From: an uncultured Porphyromonadaceae bacterium
Lineage (GTDB): Bacteria > Bacteroidota > Bacteroidia > Bacteroidales > Muribaculaceae
Assembly: GCA_947175605.1 (NCBI GenBank)
Contig: CAMWNH010000010.1
Location: forward strand, 1-42,615
DNA: 42,615 nt
Direction: 5' to 3'
The position numbers were made by a program, and so were the translations under genes. The notes beneath the pieces were generated by a model that made no database searches, had not been told where the DNA came from, and saw only the letters and a program-made list of their open reading frames with translations. Positions 41,783 through 42,615 of the stretch are shown here, piece after piece; within the stretch, counting starts at the first letter, position 1; every line of letters starts with the position of its first letter.

Positions 41783-42615
41783 ATGAAGACATATCTTTTT
41801 ACGTCGGAATCCGTTTCGGAGGGACATCCCGACAAGGTTGCGGATCAGATTTCGGATGCTGTGCTGGATGAGTTTCTGGCGCGTGACCCGCATTCGAAGG
41901 TTGCGTGCGAGACGCTCGTGACGACGGGACAGACTGTGATTGCGGGCGAGGTGAAGAGTGATGCGTACGTGGACCTGCAGGAGGTGGCGCGGCGCGTGAT
42001 TAAGGAAATAGGATATGACCGCTCGGAGCTGTGTTTCGACGGGAATTCGTGCGGCGTGCTGTCGGCGCTGCACGAGCAGAGCGCTGACATCAACCGCGGT
42101 GTGGAGCGCGAGAAGTCGGAGGATCAGGGTGCGGGCGACCAGGGCATGATGTTCGGATATGCCACGGACGAGACTCCGCTGTACATCCCTCTGACGCTGG
42201 CGCTGAGCCACGGGCTGCTGATGGAGCTTGCGGCTATCCGCCGCGAGGGTAAGGAGATGACTTATCTGCGCCCGGACGCCAAGAGTCAGGTGACGGTGGA
42301 GTATGACGAGCAGCACCGCCCGCTGCGGGTGCACACGATCGTGGTGTCGACGCAGCACGATGAGTTCGTGAAGCCGGATCCGTCGAAGGGCATCTCGCAG
42401 AAGGAGGCTGACCGCCAGATGGCGCAGATCATCCGTAGGGATGTGCAGAACATCCTCATTCCCCGGCTGAAGCGCACGCTGGCGCCGGAAATAGCCCGCC
42501 TGATCGACAAGGATGTGACGCTGCACGTGAATCCGACGGGGAAGTTCGTGATAGGGGGCCCGCACGGGGATACGGGTCTGACGGGCCGCAAGATAATCGT
42601 GGATACTTACGGGGG
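41783..42615 (+). CDS. metK: S-adenosylmethionine synthetase, 3' end cut by the window
   Basis: The first 277 codons of methionine adenosyltransferase, which makes SAM from methionine and ATP. It starts [20 protein letters not shown], and has [15 protein letters not shown] (ATP/P-loop region) and [14 protein letters not shown], followed by the IVDTYGG signature at the window edge. The family is normally about 390-430 aa, so roughly a third is outside the window. The frame is open and undamaged to position 42615. The ATG follows a terminator-like hairpin by 24 nt. Minus-strand frames here are shadows. Confidence 0.97.
   Translation, partial: MKTYLFTSESVSEGHPDKVADQISDAVLDEFLARDPHSKVACETLVTTGQTVIAGEVKSDAYVDLQEVARRVIKEIGYDRSELCFDGNSCGVLSALHEQSADINRGVEREKSEDQGAGDQGMMFGYATDETPLYIPLTLALSHGLLMELAAIRREGKEMTYLRPDAKSQVTVEYDEQHRPLRVHTIVVSTQHDEFVKPDPSKGISQKEADRQMAQIIRRDVQNILIPRLKRTLAPEIARLIDKDVTLHVNPTGKFVIGGPHGDTGLTGRKIIVDTYG

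Noticed and set aside
1-42615. tRNA, rRNA, insertion sequence or integrase genes
   Set aside because: None was recognised on reading either strand; short structured RNAs without protein-coding signals could still be missed by eye.

Overview
The window looks like a chromosomal segment of a Bacteroidota member, most likely order Bacteroidales (a gut family such as Muribaculaceae is plausible but cannot be fixed from sequence alone). Supporting signs are a SusC/SusD outer-membrane pair, a DUF4494 protein, a SusC-type and an OMP_b-brl-type TonB receptor, an OmpA protein, little use of Shine-Dalgarno sequences, and many copies of the Bacteroidetes promoter pattern TTTG-N19-21-TAnnTTTG. Most genes look GC-rich and produce long antisense shadow ORFs.

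Layout: (1) 151-6288, minus strand: an envelope-glycan and lipid A operon with a glycosyltransferase, an IspD/TarI-like cytidylyltransferase, an extended SDR, a LicD-type phosphotransferase, a Caps_synth-like glycosyltransferase, a GT14-like glycosyltransferase and an LpxL-type acyltransferase. Several junctions are 4-bp ATGA overlaps. (2) 6374-13784, minus: an orphan histidine kinase, aroB, a HAD phosphatase, a giant AsmA-like protein and a DUF5715 lipoprotein. (3) 13884-14990: alanine dehydrogenase, divergent from an ECF sigma factor (15413-15916). (4) 16110-21124, plus: manC, argS, a Bax inhibitor-1 protein and a MATE exporter. (5) 21245-25812, minus: a TonB-dependent receptor with a small lipoprotein in front of it, preceded by a membrane-spanning LuxR-type regulator. 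(6) 26006-32078, minus: an OmpA protein, then DUF4494-yggS-MFS-tkt. (7) 32504-39641, plus: susC, susD and a large third lipoprotein, ending in a strong terminator. (8) 39916-41316, plus: an AT-richer two-gene unit. (9) 41783-end: metK, cut by the window edge.

The best candidate for an undescribed system is unit (8). Its first gene carries an apparently intact LexA/UmuD-type S24 autoprotease core (cleavage-like Ala-Gly, Ser and Lys at canonical spacing) but no DNA-binding domain, and has a roughly 100-residue C-terminal extension of unknown type. Nine bases downstream is an unrecognised five-helix membrane protein. The unit has its own textbook promoter and is flanked by dispersed palindromic repeats, a perfect hairpin and a 13-bp tandem repeat array. 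Other points worth attention are the IspD-like/LicD pairing (parallel to the CDP-ribitol/fukutin pathway), an intrinsic terminator directly in front of metK that may be an attenuator, a TGTAACA box array upstream of the sigma factor, and a four-copy intergenic repeat family.
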